From an uncultured Acetatifactor sp. (GTDB lineage Bacteria; Bacillota; Clostridia; Lachnospirales; Lachnospiraceae): a stretch of 64,000 nt of DNA. The translations under genes were made by a program, and so were the position numbers. A model generated the notes under the pieces. The model did no database searches and had not been told where the DNA came from. It saw nothing but the letters and a program-made list of their open reading frames with translations. This document shows, piece after piece, positions 42,713-50,650 of the stretch (the first letter of the stretch is position 1; the number at the start of each line of letters is the position of its first letter). The stretch covers positions 1-64,000 of the forward strand of contig CAJULV010000017.1 of assembly GCA_910587555.1 (NCBI GenBank). Direction: 5' to 3'.

Positions 42713-44284
42713 TTACTCCACCCTTTCGATCACGCAGCTGTGCATTTTCTCACTGCTGTCCTTATCATAATTCACGCCCACCAACAGAATCTCGCCGGAA
42801 TACCCCTCCAGAGCCCGGGTATACTGTCGTTCCCTGATCTGCGCAAGAGCTGCCGACGCGGATTTATCAAATTTTAATTCCACCACAATAGCCGGTTTCC
42901 TGCGGCCGGGCAGGGGCAGGAATACCACATCGGCAAACCCCCGGCCGGTGGGAAACTCCCGTATCATTCGATAATCCCTTCTGGCACTGTAATATGCCAG
43001 GCTGACGGCCGCCCCCAGGCAGCTCTCGTCATTGTAGGTCAGAATGGAAGCCACCTCCCTGTGGGCCCTGTCCAAACCTTCCGCAACTCGTTTTTCATCC
43101 CCCCGAAGGGTATCCTCCAACAGCCGTTCCGATGCCCTCAACACATTCATGACTTCCGCCCAACCGCCCACACTCATGGCGTTCTCAAATTCCTCGCTGA
43201 TTTCCTTATTGGGAATAAAAGCCTCTCTCTCCACGGAGTCATATCCCAGATATCCCAGGTGAATCAGCAGGGTCAGTACATCATCCTTTGTCCGGAAGGT
43301 ACACATGTCATTCTGGAAGCTTCTGGTGTTTACCCGGACGCGCTCCCCGCCCAACATCCCAATGACATCTGCCCGCAGTCCGTCGAAATCCATATCCATG
43401 TATATCTTCAGTGCATCATAGGTCTCTGTGGACGTCCAATAGTTTGAAAATCTCCGGCGAAGCATAGACTCCACAACGGATTTGGGATTGTATACATGCT
43501 TGAATTCCGTCAATTGATATCCGTCATACCAGGCCTTTGTCTCCTCATAATTCATGGAAAACCGCTGACACAGCCCCCTGACCTCCTCTTCCGTAAATCC
43601 GGTATATTCCTCCAGGAAAGCCTGATCCGTCATGGAATATTCCCAGAACATATTCAGCGCTGAATGTTGACCGTATTTTTTTACCGGGAGAATTCCTGTC
43701 ATGTAGGCAAGCGCCACATAAGCCTGGTCCTTCAGCAGATTCCTCAAAAAATCAAGATACTCCTTCTGCAGCGCCTCCGAATCCTGCCGCTCTCTCATTA
43801 CACAGTCCCATTCGTCAATCAGGAAAACAAACTGCTTTCCGGTTTTGGCGTAAATTCTTTCAAGCGCCTCCGCCAAAACAATTGTATCCTGCGGAAGCAA
43901 ATCTCCATATATTTCCCGAATATCCTCAAGCACCACCCGCTCCAGATATTCTATCATCCCAGAATCCCTAGCGCGTATCACAAACTGCTGCATATTCAGC
44001 AGAATCACGTCAAACCGGTTCAGATATTCGGAATAGGATTTGCTTTCTTCTATCTTCAGCCCTGCAAACAGCTCTTTGGAATCACAACTGCTGCTGTAAT
44101 AAGCCGCAAGCATCTTAAGCGCCATAGACTTTCCGAAGCGCCTGGGCCTGCTGACGCAGAAATATTTCTGTTCCGTATTCAAATACCGGTTCGTACAGGC
44201 AAGCAGTCCTGTCTTGTCCACATAGATCTCCGAGCGAACTGCTGTCCAAAAGCCTTCATTTGTCGGATTTAAATAAATACCCAT
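42713..44284 (-). CDS. AAA-ATPase-like / PD-(D/E)XK nuclease family protein
   Basis: 523 aa from ATG 44284 (AAAGGAG seven bases upstream). N-terminal AAA-ATPase-like domain (PF09820 type): IYVDKTGLLA, Walker A SRPRRFGKSMALKML, Walker B-like FLIDEWDC. C-terminal DUF1703/PD-(D/E)XK domain: GRGFADVVFLP and PAIVVELKFDKSASAALAQI. Members are abundant, often multicopy, in gut Firmicutes and Bacteroidetes. Their role is not established; a mobile or defence-related role has been suggested. A frame extending 27 codons upstream is not supported. Confidence 0.88.
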   Translation of the reverse strand: MGIYLNPTNEGFWTAVRSEIYVDKTGLLACTNRYLNTEQKYFCVSRPRRFGKSMALKMLAAYYSSSCDSKELFAGLKIEESKSYSEYLNRFDVILLNMQQFVIRARDSGMIEYLERVVLEDIREIYGDLLPQDTIVLAEALERIYAKTGKQFVFLIDEWDCVMRERQDSEALQKEYLDFLRNLLKDQAYVALAYMTGILPVKKYGQHSALNMFWEYSMTDQAFLEEYTGFTEEEVRGLCQRFSMNYEETKAWYDGYQLTEFKHVYNPKSVVESMLRRRFSNYWTSTETYDALKIYMDMDFDGLRADVIGMLGGERVRVNTRSFQNDMCTFRTKDDVLTLLIHLGYLGYDSVEREAFIPNKEISEEFENAMSVGGWAEVMNVLRASERLLEDTLRGDEKRVAEGLDRAHREVASILTYNDESCLGAAVSLAYYSARRDYRMIREFPTGRGFADVVFLPLPGRRKPAIVVELKFDKSASAALAQIRERQYTRALEGYSGEILLVGVNYDKDSSEKMHSCVIERVE

Positions 44285-44617
44285 ATGGAGTCTCCTTTCT
44301 GTCCACATTGTTTCCACCTGCGGCTCCCGCTTAAATTGTTCTGTATCTTTCCCAACCTTTCCCACAATTAACTCATCATTGACTTCCCAGACCGTTTACA
44401 GACAGGGCCTGCATATGATATAATGCAAAAGGAAATCATTCTGTATGCTTCTTCCAACCTCATATGCCTGCCACAGGTATACGACAGATTTTCCACCAGT
44501 TCCTATGCAGTTCCGCGGCTGACACACTACGATTAACAGCACCTTAATAACTGAATAAAAGCTTTACATCTTTTCTCAAATCCGCTATACTGATTCTATC
44601 AGAAAGGCGGTGATAGG
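44285..44617 (+). other. Intergenic region with divergent promoters
   Basis: 333 bp between divergently oriented genes. Besides the promoter at 44564-44591, a second plus-strand promoter-like pair is present: TTTACA (44395-44400), 18 bp, TATAAT (44419-44424) with extended TG. Nothing coding was seen. Confidence 0.4.
44564..44591 (+). promoter_or_regulatory. Sigma-A promoter of the 51-aa plus-strand gene
   Basis: TTTACA (44564-44569), 16 bp, TATACT (44586-44591); leader of about 20 nt with AAAGGCGGTGATAGG before the ATG. Confidence 0.65.
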
Positions 44618-44773
44618 ATGGCTACAGATATGGGAATGACAAATAAACAGTTTCAGGGATTTATCCGGCTCGCTTTGGAATTTATCAATAACGCTCTAAT
44701 GAAAACACCCGATAACGAGGATTTACAAAAGTTAAAAGATATCTTTCAATCAATGTTGGAAGACGGCAATTAA
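44618..44773 (+). CDS. Small conserved-looking protein of unknown function (51 aa), only plus-strand gene
   Basis: Starts MATDMGMTNKQFQGFIRLAL, has a helix-forming middle and ends DIFQSMLEDGN. It should form two amphipathic helices and no membrane segment. The general pattern (TNKQF...R...L) resembles small proteins seen in many Firmicutes mobile regions, but the function is unknown. Support comes from a complete transcription unit: promoter at 44564, ribosome binding site and terminator at 44804. The opposite orientation to every other gene suggests separate acquisition. Confidence 0.7.
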   Translation: MATDMGMTNKQFQGFIRLALEFINNALMKTPDNEDLQKLKDIFQSMLEDGN

Positions 44774-44803
44774 CCATACATAAATCGTAACTCATAACAG
44801 GAG

Positions 44804-44849
44804 GTGTAAAGTCTTTATTGAATGATTAAGGCTTTACACTTTTCTTTTT
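44804..44849 (+). terminator. Rho-independent terminator of the 51-aa gene
   Basis: GTGTAAAG (44804-44811) pairs with CTTTACAC (44832-44839), followed by TTTTCTTTTT. The 3' arm overlaps the stop codon of the convergent DUF218 gene. Confidence 0.75.
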
Positions 44850-45463
44850 ACATTCTGCCACTCCGGCGTAAGCTCCGGAGTAAACTGTGTCCCCAGACGT
44901 TTCAATTCCCCCAGGACCTTCTCCTGCCCCCGTTTTGTCCGATACCATTTTTCCCTGGTCACATCCACATAAACCGGCGCAATGAGAAATTCCGTTTCGG
45001 GAAAATTCAACTGGTAATACATCAGGCACCTTCTGGAATGGTATCCCTTACAGCAGAGAATGGCCTTTTTCGGGTGAATGCCTTTCCCGTCCAGGATTTT
45101 TCTGGAAAATCTGGCGTTTTCCGCGGTAAACTGTGCCTCCGCCTCCGGAAAAATGCCGTCCAGGGCGACTCCCTTGGACAGAAGTACATCCGTATAAAAT
45201 TCGCATTCCGTAGCATAATCCTTTCCGTAGACATCCGCCTTTGACTTCGCGCCCGTGAATTTTCCCACTGTTACGGAATATCTGCCTGAAGGCACGATAT
45301 AGGGCGCATATCCCGCTTTCCACAATTCCGCCGCCCGCTCCGGCAGTTCCGGATAAGAGCCGCCCGGAATGAAAATAACATCGGAGTGCTTTTCTTCCAT
45401 TGAAATTCCATCCCCGGGAGGAATATCTTCCAGAAAAATAAAGTTGGTAATATCGTCTATCAT
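44834..45463 (-). CDS. DUF218 (YdcF/SanA-like) protein
   Basis: About 209 aa from the Met in RMIDDITNFIFLEDIPPGDG; upstream in-frame Met codons (residues 1 and 15 of the longer frame) are possible. DUF218 motifs: VIFIPGGSYPELPERAAELW, YIVPSGRYS, TECEFYTDVLLSKGV and CKGYHSRRCLMYYQ. Family members in enterobacteria affect envelope polymer synthesis; this one lacks an N-terminal membrane segment and is probably cytosolic. Function not assigned. Confidence 0.82.
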   Translation of the reverse strand: MIDDITNFIFLEDIPPGDGISMEEKHSDVIFIPGGSYPELPERAAELWKAGYAPYIVPSGRYSVTVGKFTGAKSKADVYGKDYATECEFYTDVLLSKGVALDGIFPEAEAQFTAENARFSRKILDGKGIHPKKAILCCKGYHSRRCLMYYQLNFPETEFLIAPVYVDVTREKWYRTKRGQEKVLGELKRLGTQFTPELTPEWQNVKRKV

Positions 45464-45740
45464 CCTCATCCTTTTCTCTCCTATCCAGGCCCTGTCAGCT
45501 GTGCCGTCCACTCCTCTGCCCCGGAAACGCTTCCCCCTAAAGCATCCCGAAGTCAGGCTTCCCTTCTATAATAAAGCGAGATAAAGCAATCCTGTTTTGG
45601 CTTTCTTTTCCACAATTTCAGGGACATTATATCGTGCAGCACCTTTCGTTCGATTTTCCTTGCGAAAGCCCCTGTGCTGCCATCAAGCTTTGTCCTTTCC
45701 CAGTCTTACATCAAATCCACCCTTTTCTGAAAAAGAAAGA

Positions 45741-46538
45741 TCAACCGCCTATATGGCACTTTAATTTGGTACAGTCCTCCACTTCCCTCTTCAGCTGCTC
45801 CATATGGGACTGCTCCGGCGGCAGGATATCCGGCAGTTCATAGGTCCGCCCAAGTCCCGCATACTTGTCCTGCCCAAGCCTGTGGTAAGGAAGCAGGTAG
45901 ATCTCCTCCACCCCGGGCAGGGCATCCGCGAACCGTGCAATGGCTTTCACTTCCCCGCTTGTATCATTGAAGGTGGGAATAACGGGCACCCGTATGCTTA
46001 GATACGTCTGGCCGGAAGCTGCAATCTTCTTCGCATTCTCCAACATCAGCTCATTGCCCTTGCCCGTAAACTGTCTGTGTTTGCCGCTGTCCATATGCTT
46101 GATATCCATGAGATAATGATCAAGATATGGCAGAATCTCCCGGATAACCTCCCATTTGGCGCAGCCCATGCTCTCCATGGCCGTGTTAATTCCCACCGCC
46201 TTTGCCGCACGGAGCAAATCCCGGGCAAACTCCGGCTGACAGAGACTCTCCCCGCCGGAAAGGGTCAGTCCCCCGCCGGAACGGTTGTAATAGGGCCTGT
46301 CCTTCTCCACGGTCTCCATGACCTCCGCCACCGTCACGTCCCGGCCGATGGTTTTCGCCTTCCCCCGGACAATCATCTCCTGGATGGGGTACTCCTGGGA
46401 TTCCGGGTTACAGCACCATTTGCACCGCAGTACGCAGCCTTTCAAAAAGCATATAGTACGGATTCCCGTTCCGTCATGTATGGAATAACGCTGTATATCA
46501 AAGATTCTTCCTTTTGTCTGTAAATAATCCGCTGCCAT
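45741..46538 (-). CDS. Glycyl-radical enzyme activating enzyme (radical SAM)
   Basis: 265 aa. The radical-SAM cluster motif is CVLRCKWC, then CNPES; the SAM-binding region contains GGGLTLSGGESL. It installs the glycyl radical on the partner enzyme, presumably the dehydratase at 50651-53212. Unlike activases of glycerol dehydratase or choline lyase, the segment after the first cluster (ESQEYPIQEMIVRGKAKTIG) has no ferredoxin-like cysteine clusters, so only the SAM cluster is visible, as in pyruvate formate-lyase activase. It is 4 kb downstream of its likely substrate rather than adjacent. Confidence 0.9.
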   Translation of the reverse strand: MAADYLQTKGRIFDIQRYSIHDGTGIRTICFLKGCVLRCKWCCNPESQEYPIQEMIVRGKAKTIGRDVTVAEVMETVEKDRPYYNRSGGGLTLSGGESLCQPEFARDLLRAAKAVGINTAMESMGCAKWEVIREILPYLDHYLMDIKHMDSGKHRQFTGKGNELMLENAKKIAASGQTYLSIRVPVIPTFNDTSGEVKAIARFADALPGVEEIYLLPYHRLGQDKYAGLGRTYELPDILPPEQSHMEQLKREVEDCTKLKCHIGG

Positions 46539-46629
46539 TTTCTACCACCTTCGCTCCGCTGCCGCAGGCCTTCCGATCACAAATTATCCCGGAACCGCCC
46601 CGGCCCTTATCGCCTTATCATGATCCCCT

Positions 46630-46764
46630 TCATATACTGTGTTTCATTATGCGCCTGATACACAACCATTTTTTCTTCTTCCACCGTTCCCTTTGGCCTG
46701 CGATTTCCGAAGCATGAACCAAAACATCCAACATCTCCCAGAATTCCTTGTCATAACGTTTCAT
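46630..46764 (-). pseudogene. Truncated gene start, inorganic-pyrophosphatase-like
   Basis: 44 codons from ATG 46764, which has a perfect GGAGG seven bases upstream. MKRYDKEFWEMLDVLVHASEI resembles the first residues of small inorganic-pyrophosphatase-like proteins of Lachnospiraceae, where the sequence continues with an IDRPKG-type motif. Here it becomes a basic unrelated tail and stops. Assignment rests on remembered similarity over about 20 residues. Confidence 0.4.
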
Positions 46765-46798
46765 CTGCATTCCTCCGGTATACACAGCCTCTCCTTTC

Positions 46799-47605
46799 TC
46801 ACAGCATGCACAGAGCCTCCAGGGCAAGGGCAAACAGCCTCTCCCTGGCGGAAACATTATTGTTCCAGTCCCTGTCGTCATAGTCTTCCGCACCGCCGAT
46901 GAGAATATCCCCGCTGTAAAGCAGCTGTCCGAAGGTCTTTCCCCGAAACTCCGCAATAGCCGCCATGGCTGCGCATTCCATCTCCACTACTTTGCAGCCC
47001 TCTTCCCTCCGGTAGGCCACCATCTCCCGGGTTTCCCGGTAAAAACCGTCAGTGGACCAGGTTGCGCACTCTATGTAGGGAATGTCATGTCTCTCCAGGA
47101 CTTTCCGGAAGCTCTCTATGGGACCGGACTGCAGCTCGATAAACCGGGCAGGGGGCAGGTATTTATAGGAAGCCCCCTCGTCCCGCAGAGCACGCACCGG
47201 AATAATCACATCCCCCTCCGGAATATCATCCAGTACGCCGCAGCCCCCGCAGCAGACGATCACCTCCACCCCGCAGCCATAGAGCATATCCGTCATCATG
47301 GCAATGGAGCCGGAGGCCACCACCGCCTGTACGGCACAGATTTCCGTTCCGTTTACAGCAAAACGGTACACATGAAAATCCTTCATTTCGGACACATAAG
47401 TCCCTATCTTTTCGCCTCCATACCGCTCCACTGCCGCGGCAAGAACCTCCTCAAAAAATGTCACCAGGCAGAGCCTTGGAAACCGCCGGAATCCACCCTC
47501 CCCCTGTCCGTCCCTGTCCGGTTTGGATGCCTCTCTGTCCGGATTGATCACAGCGATTTTATCCGTACTGTACTCCAGAATCGGAAATTGGTTTTTTACG
47601 ATCAT
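46799..47605 (-). CDS. Nucleoside phosphorylase (PNP/UDP family)
   Basis: 268 aa. Family features: GGCGVLDDIPEGDVIIPVRA, LRDEGASYKYLPP, TWSTDGFYRETREMV and the substrate-site VVEMECAAMAAIAEF, with ILIGGAEDYDDRDW late. It phosphorolyses a nucleoside to base and (deoxy)ribose-1-phosphate. A second member lies at 53296-54060; the two share the DEG.SY/KY and VEME segments. It may feed DeoB (15 kb) with pentose-1-phosphate (inference). Confidence 0.88.
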   Translation of the reverse strand: MIVKNQFPILEYSTDKIAVINPDREASKPDRDGQGEGGFRRFPRLCLVTFFEEVLAAAVERYGGEKIGTYVSEMKDFHVYRFAVNGTEICAVQAVVASGSIAMMTDMLYGCGVEVIVCCGGCGVLDDIPEGDVIIPVRALRDEGASYKYLPPARFIELQSGPIESFRKVLERHDIPYIECATWSTDGFYRETREMVAYRREEGCKVVEMECAAMAAIAEFRGKTFGQLLYSGDILIGGAEDYDDRDWNNNVSARERLFALALEALCML

Positions 47606-47759
47606 CTACTATCCCTTTCTCGACTTTCCCATATAAAAAATGTGATATTCTCTTACGGTAATTCTCCAACCGATGAAATATCCCGACTACATTCACCTTA
47701 TCTGCTGCAATATTGAAGACGACAGAGGACTGTTCCGGCATCCTATGTCTGTCCGTTTT

Positions 47760-48446
47760 CTATCTGCTGCTCTGTAAAAAGGCTTCCACCTCTTTATTGA
47801 ATGCGGCATATTTCTTATTTGCAATAAAATGAGTGCCCTTCACGATTGCCAATTTAGCACCGGGTACATTTTCCGCAATCTTTTTTGTATGGGATTCCTT
47901 AATCATATCGCGGCTTCCGCAAATCACCAGTGTGGGAGCTGTTATTTTTGCCAATTCTTTCGGCTCAATATTCGGCTCATTCACCATCAGGCCGAGCATT
48001 TCGGCACTCCTTTTTGCACCCGGCGACTTGGAGGCAAATCGTTTTGCTATTTTATATCCTATTTCAATCGGAATCTGTGTCGTCCTTTTCACACCATCCG
48101 GATTCAGGTTTCCTCCGTTTAAGATCAATGCCTTTACCTTATCCGGATGCTTTATTGCAAACTGCATGGCGATATTTGCCCCGTCTGAAAATCCCAAAAT
48201 GACTGCGGCAGGAATTTCCAAATCTGTCATAAAATCATACAAATCCCGGGAAAACTGCGCAATCGTAAAAGGAGCCGTACCCCTTGGCGACTTACCATGC
48301 CCTCGTGTGTCTAAGGCAATCACTCTGTATCTGCGGCTAAAATATTCTATTTGGTGCCTGAAATAAGTGCCGTCCTCTCCGTTCCCATGCAACAGGATAA
48401 AGGGTTCCTGATTTCCTTTTTCCTGATAGTATAAAGCGATATCCAT
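47760..48446 (-). CDS. Alpha/beta hydrolase
   Basis: 228 aa. Oxyanion HGNGEDGTYF, nucleophile Ser in LGFSDGANIAM, late Asp in CGSRDMIKES and His in KGTHFIANKK complete the triad. No signal peptide, so cytosolic. GAGGAAG precedes the start. Substrate unknown; 30 bp downstream of the DJ-1-like gene and probably co-transcribed with it. Confidence 0.9.
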   Translation of the reverse strand: MDIALYYQEKGNQEPFILLHGNGEDGTYFRHQIEYFSRRYRVIALDTRGHGKSPRGTAPFTIAQFSRDLYDFMTDLEIPAAVILGFSDGANIAMQFAIKHPDKVKALILNGGNLNPDGVKRTTQIPIEIGYKIAKRFASKSPGAKRSAEMLGLMVNEPNIEPKELAKITAPTLVICGSRDMIKESHTKKIAENVPGAKLAIVKGTHFIANKKYAAFNKEVEAFLQSSR

Positions 48447-48476
48447 AAAGCTTCCTCACAAACCAGAATGCTTCCC

Positions 48477-49112
48477 TCATCGGGTATAATCCTTCAATTC
48501 CTCCAGAAATTCCTGATATTCATCATCAGACCAGTAAAATGTCAGCTCTTCTTCCGTAAAATCTTCCGGCTTGTAACGCATGAAATGATCTCCGATATCA
48601 TATGCAAACCTTCGCAGAACAGCTTCCGCAAATTCCCGGAAAAACATCCCGATACCCGTTATCACATTTCCGTCTTCCACGACTCCCTTGTGCAGGAAGT
48701 TTTGCTTTTCCACAAAATCAAAAACGTCCGCCATCTGCATAAAATAACCCGAAGTAAATTTCCTGCCGCCAAGAATTCCCGCTTTGGACAGCAAAATCGG
48801 AGCGGAAGAAATCGCCGCAAAGACAACATCCGAATGCATTCCGCTTCTGATAAAGTCAATCAATGCATCATCGAACAGCGCAGGCAATGGATGGATTGTT
48901 CCCGGCAATATCACGCAGCTGTAATCGGTTATCTTTGCTTCTGCCGTTGTCTTTGTGGGAAGGATACGGAAGCCTTCCTCGCTCACATATTCTCTGTTTT
49001 CACCGGCAATAAAATCAATCTTCTCACCAAACCAGACTGTGAGCGCAGATGTAAGACAGGTGATCTCCTGCAAAGAAAAGTCCGGATATAATAAGACCGC
49101 AAACTTCCTCAT
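48477..49112 (-). CDS. DJ-1/PfpI-family protein without the nucleophile cysteine
   Basis: 211 aa. The fold starts FAVLLYPDFSLQEITCLTSAL and contains YSCVILPGTIHPLP. At the nucleophile elbow, where family members have AxCxGP-like Cys, this protein has FAAISSAPILLSKAG, with Ser-Ser. The C-terminal part has VITGIGMFFREFAEAVL and an acidic tail (EDFTEEELTFYWSDDEYQEF). It is therefore unlikely to be a Cys-dependent glyoxalase or deglycase. GGGAGG precedes the start. Confidence 0.85.
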   Translation of the reverse strand: MRKFAVLLYPDFSLQEITCLTSALTVWFGEKIDFIAGENREYVSEEGFRILPTKTTAEAKITDYSCVILPGTIHPLPALFDDALIDFIRSGMHSDVVFAAISSAPILLSKAGILGGRKFTSGYFMQMADVFDFVEKQNFLHKGVVEDGNVITGIGMFFREFAEAVLRRFAYDIGDHFMRYKPEDFTEEELTFYWSDDEYQEFLEELKDYTR

Positions 49113-49141
49113 ACCTTTTACCTCCCTATATTTTCCTCCCT

Positions 49142-49256
49142 GATTTATACTCGTGAACGCATTTAATTGCCGCTTTCAGCTCTGGATTGCCGATGCGTTC
49201 ACTCGTTATACTGTGCAGACGGCAATTAATTTCGTTTGTGGGTATAAATCGCTGCG
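49142..49256. repeat. Palindromic intergenic repeat (GTATAAATCGCTGCG family), copy 1
   Basis: Outer arms GATTTATAC (49142-49150) and GTATAAATC (49242-49250). Inner stems are GTGAACGCAT (49153-49162) with ATGCGTTCAC (49193-49202), and TAATTGCCG with CGGCAATTA around 49164 and 49220. It ends with GCTGCG. A 65-codon frame through it (49126-49323) is an artefact of the repeat. The same outer arms and end occur at 55994-56106. Confidence 0.7.
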
Positions 49257-49306
49257 CCATGGCACGAAAGGGTAAAGTCAAGGCCATTCTTAAACCGGGG
49301 ATTCCG

Positions 49307-49822
49307 CTACGCCAGTTCCTCAATTAAAAAGTCCTTGTAGTCCGTTCCCGACTGCACACCTTTCAGTTCAATGGCAACCGAACACCAGACATTCGCTCTG
49401 TCAGCCACTGTAAAATGAAAGTCTTTTTGCAGCCAGGTATCATTCACCACATCCTCCAGAAAATCTTCTTCCCCATCATATTCCAGAAACATTTCCACCT
49501 CAAATAAGCTGTCTGTTTCCGTAATAAAATCATCTAAGATTTCGTCAGGTACAGCAATGCCTTCCCCGCAGATGAGTCCGTCATAACCATGCAGCGCAAA
49601 ATCGTACAGCAGATAATCTGTCCCGCAATCCCCGCAAACTGCACGTACCGCCTGTGCATATTTGTTCTCATATTCATGGACTGACATTTTGTACCTGCCA
49701 TAAAACTCGCCAAAGCACCGTATTTTAAATGCTTTGCATCCGCACTGGCAAATAATCCTGCCCTCATATCCTTCTTCATCTGTAGGATGGTATATTTTTT
49801 CAAGATGCTTCGGCTTGATCAT
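49307..49822 (-). CDS. Hypothetical zinc-ribbon-like protein
   Basis: 171 aa, family not recognised. Two CxCGC/CxxC elements (IICQCGCKAFKI near residue 25 and VCGDCGTDYLL near 65) suggest a bound zinc. The C-terminal half is acidic with several Trp/Asp (FLEDVVNDTWLQKDFHF), and resembles immunity or SMI1-like small cytosolic proteins only vaguely. It follows the palindromic repeat and is read alone. Confidence 0.65.
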   Translation of the reverse strand: MIKPKHLEKIYHPTDEEGYEGRIICQCGCKAFKIRCFGEFYGRYKMSVHEYENKYAQAVRAVCGDCGTDYLLYDFALHGYDGLICGEGIAVPDEILDDFITETDSLFEVEMFLEYDGEEDFLEDVVNDTWLQKDFHFTVADRANVWCSVAIELKGVQSGTDYKDFLIEELA

Positions 49823-49970
49823 CCTATTCTTTCCCCTCCGGCTCCTGTTCTCTCCATAACCGAAGAAAATCAGCCCTGCAGAAATCCGCAGGCCCCTTCT
49901 CCCCAGACTATCTAAACTCCCTTTTCGAAAAAGTGTTTTTCGACAACTTAACAGTTCTATAAACTGGAAA

Positions 49971-50192
49971 TTACTTATCTTCCTTCAAGGCTTTGGCTGC
50001 GACAACTATTCCTATAACGGCGAGAACATAGAAAAAAAGAATAATATAACATTCAATGCCACCAAAATCAAATACATTTAAAACTGTTGACCACGCTCCT
50101 TCCTGAATGACAGATGCGCTTGCGATCAGCCAACCAGTTCCGCCAATAATTCCACATAGCATTAAGGCACAACCAAAAATCAGCTTTTTCAT
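49971..50192 (-). CDS. Small membrane protein, two helices
   Basis: 73 aa from ATG 50192, which has AAAGGAG in front; a longer frame to 50255 lacks a site. Helix 1 is LIFGCALMLCGIIGGTGWLI; helix 2 is about residues 47-68 (CYIILFFYVLAVIGIVVAAK), with a short charged tail. Family not recognised. Confidence 0.65.
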   Translation of the reverse strand: MKKLIFGCALMLCGIIGGTGWLIASASVIQEGAWSTVLNVFDFGGIECYIILFFYVLAVIGIVVAAKALKEDK

Positions 50193-50650
50193 GCAGTCAC
50201 ACTCCTTTATGAAATTCCAGTTTATATAGTTAATTATAAAATCTTTATCTTCCATTTACAATGTATATTAATAAGTCATTTTCCAATGGGTACACAATTC
50301 CGAAAAGGAAGTATCTAAATACCCTTCTTGTTTCCGCATGGAAAGCCCTCTGCCATACCGCCAACCGCTGCTTTTCTCCTGATACCTTACACCTGGGAAG
50401 CACCGCTTATCCTGATGCCTTACGCATGGAAGCCCCGCTTCTCCGGCGGCCGCAAAACAGGCAGGGCAGACCGCGGCGGCTTTGCGAAAACACTGGGCGC
50501 GTTGTGGAGAGGAGACTTTCGGCGATGCGCGTCCTATGGCGCGCATTGCCGATGCCAAGGCTCCTCGGAACGCCCTTAGCGCCGATGAGCAAAGCCGCCG
50601 CGGGCTGCCCGCCGTCCCCCGACGCCCCGATATGGCAGCTTCCCCCATCC
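50193..50650. other. GC-rich non-coding region after the glycyl-radical enzyme gene
   Basis: About 460 bp. The part 50430-50640 is much more GC-rich than its surroundings, and frames open on both strands because of composition. Two imperfect 32-bp tandem copies (50379-50410 and 50411-50442, CCTGATRCCTTAC...) lie at its left. No terminator with a clear U-tract was found for the dehydratase gene. Confidence 0.4.

Noticed and set aside
45600..45740. Promoter upstream of the DUF218 gene
   Set aside because: A TATAAT-like box is present near 45627 but no acceptable -35 element lies at the right distance.
46799..47605. 5'-methylthioadenosine/S-adenosylhomocysteine nucleosidase
   Set aside because: The CGGCGVLDDIP and VVEMECAA context and length fit phosphorylases of the uridine/purine group better.
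49126..49323. 65-codon minus-strand frame
   Set aside because: It runs through the palindromic repeat and exists because of it; no start site, no domain.
50268..50648. 126-codon minus-strand frame in the GC-rich region
   Set aside because: Composition-driven; several frames are open on both strands, none with a ribosome binding site or family resemblance.
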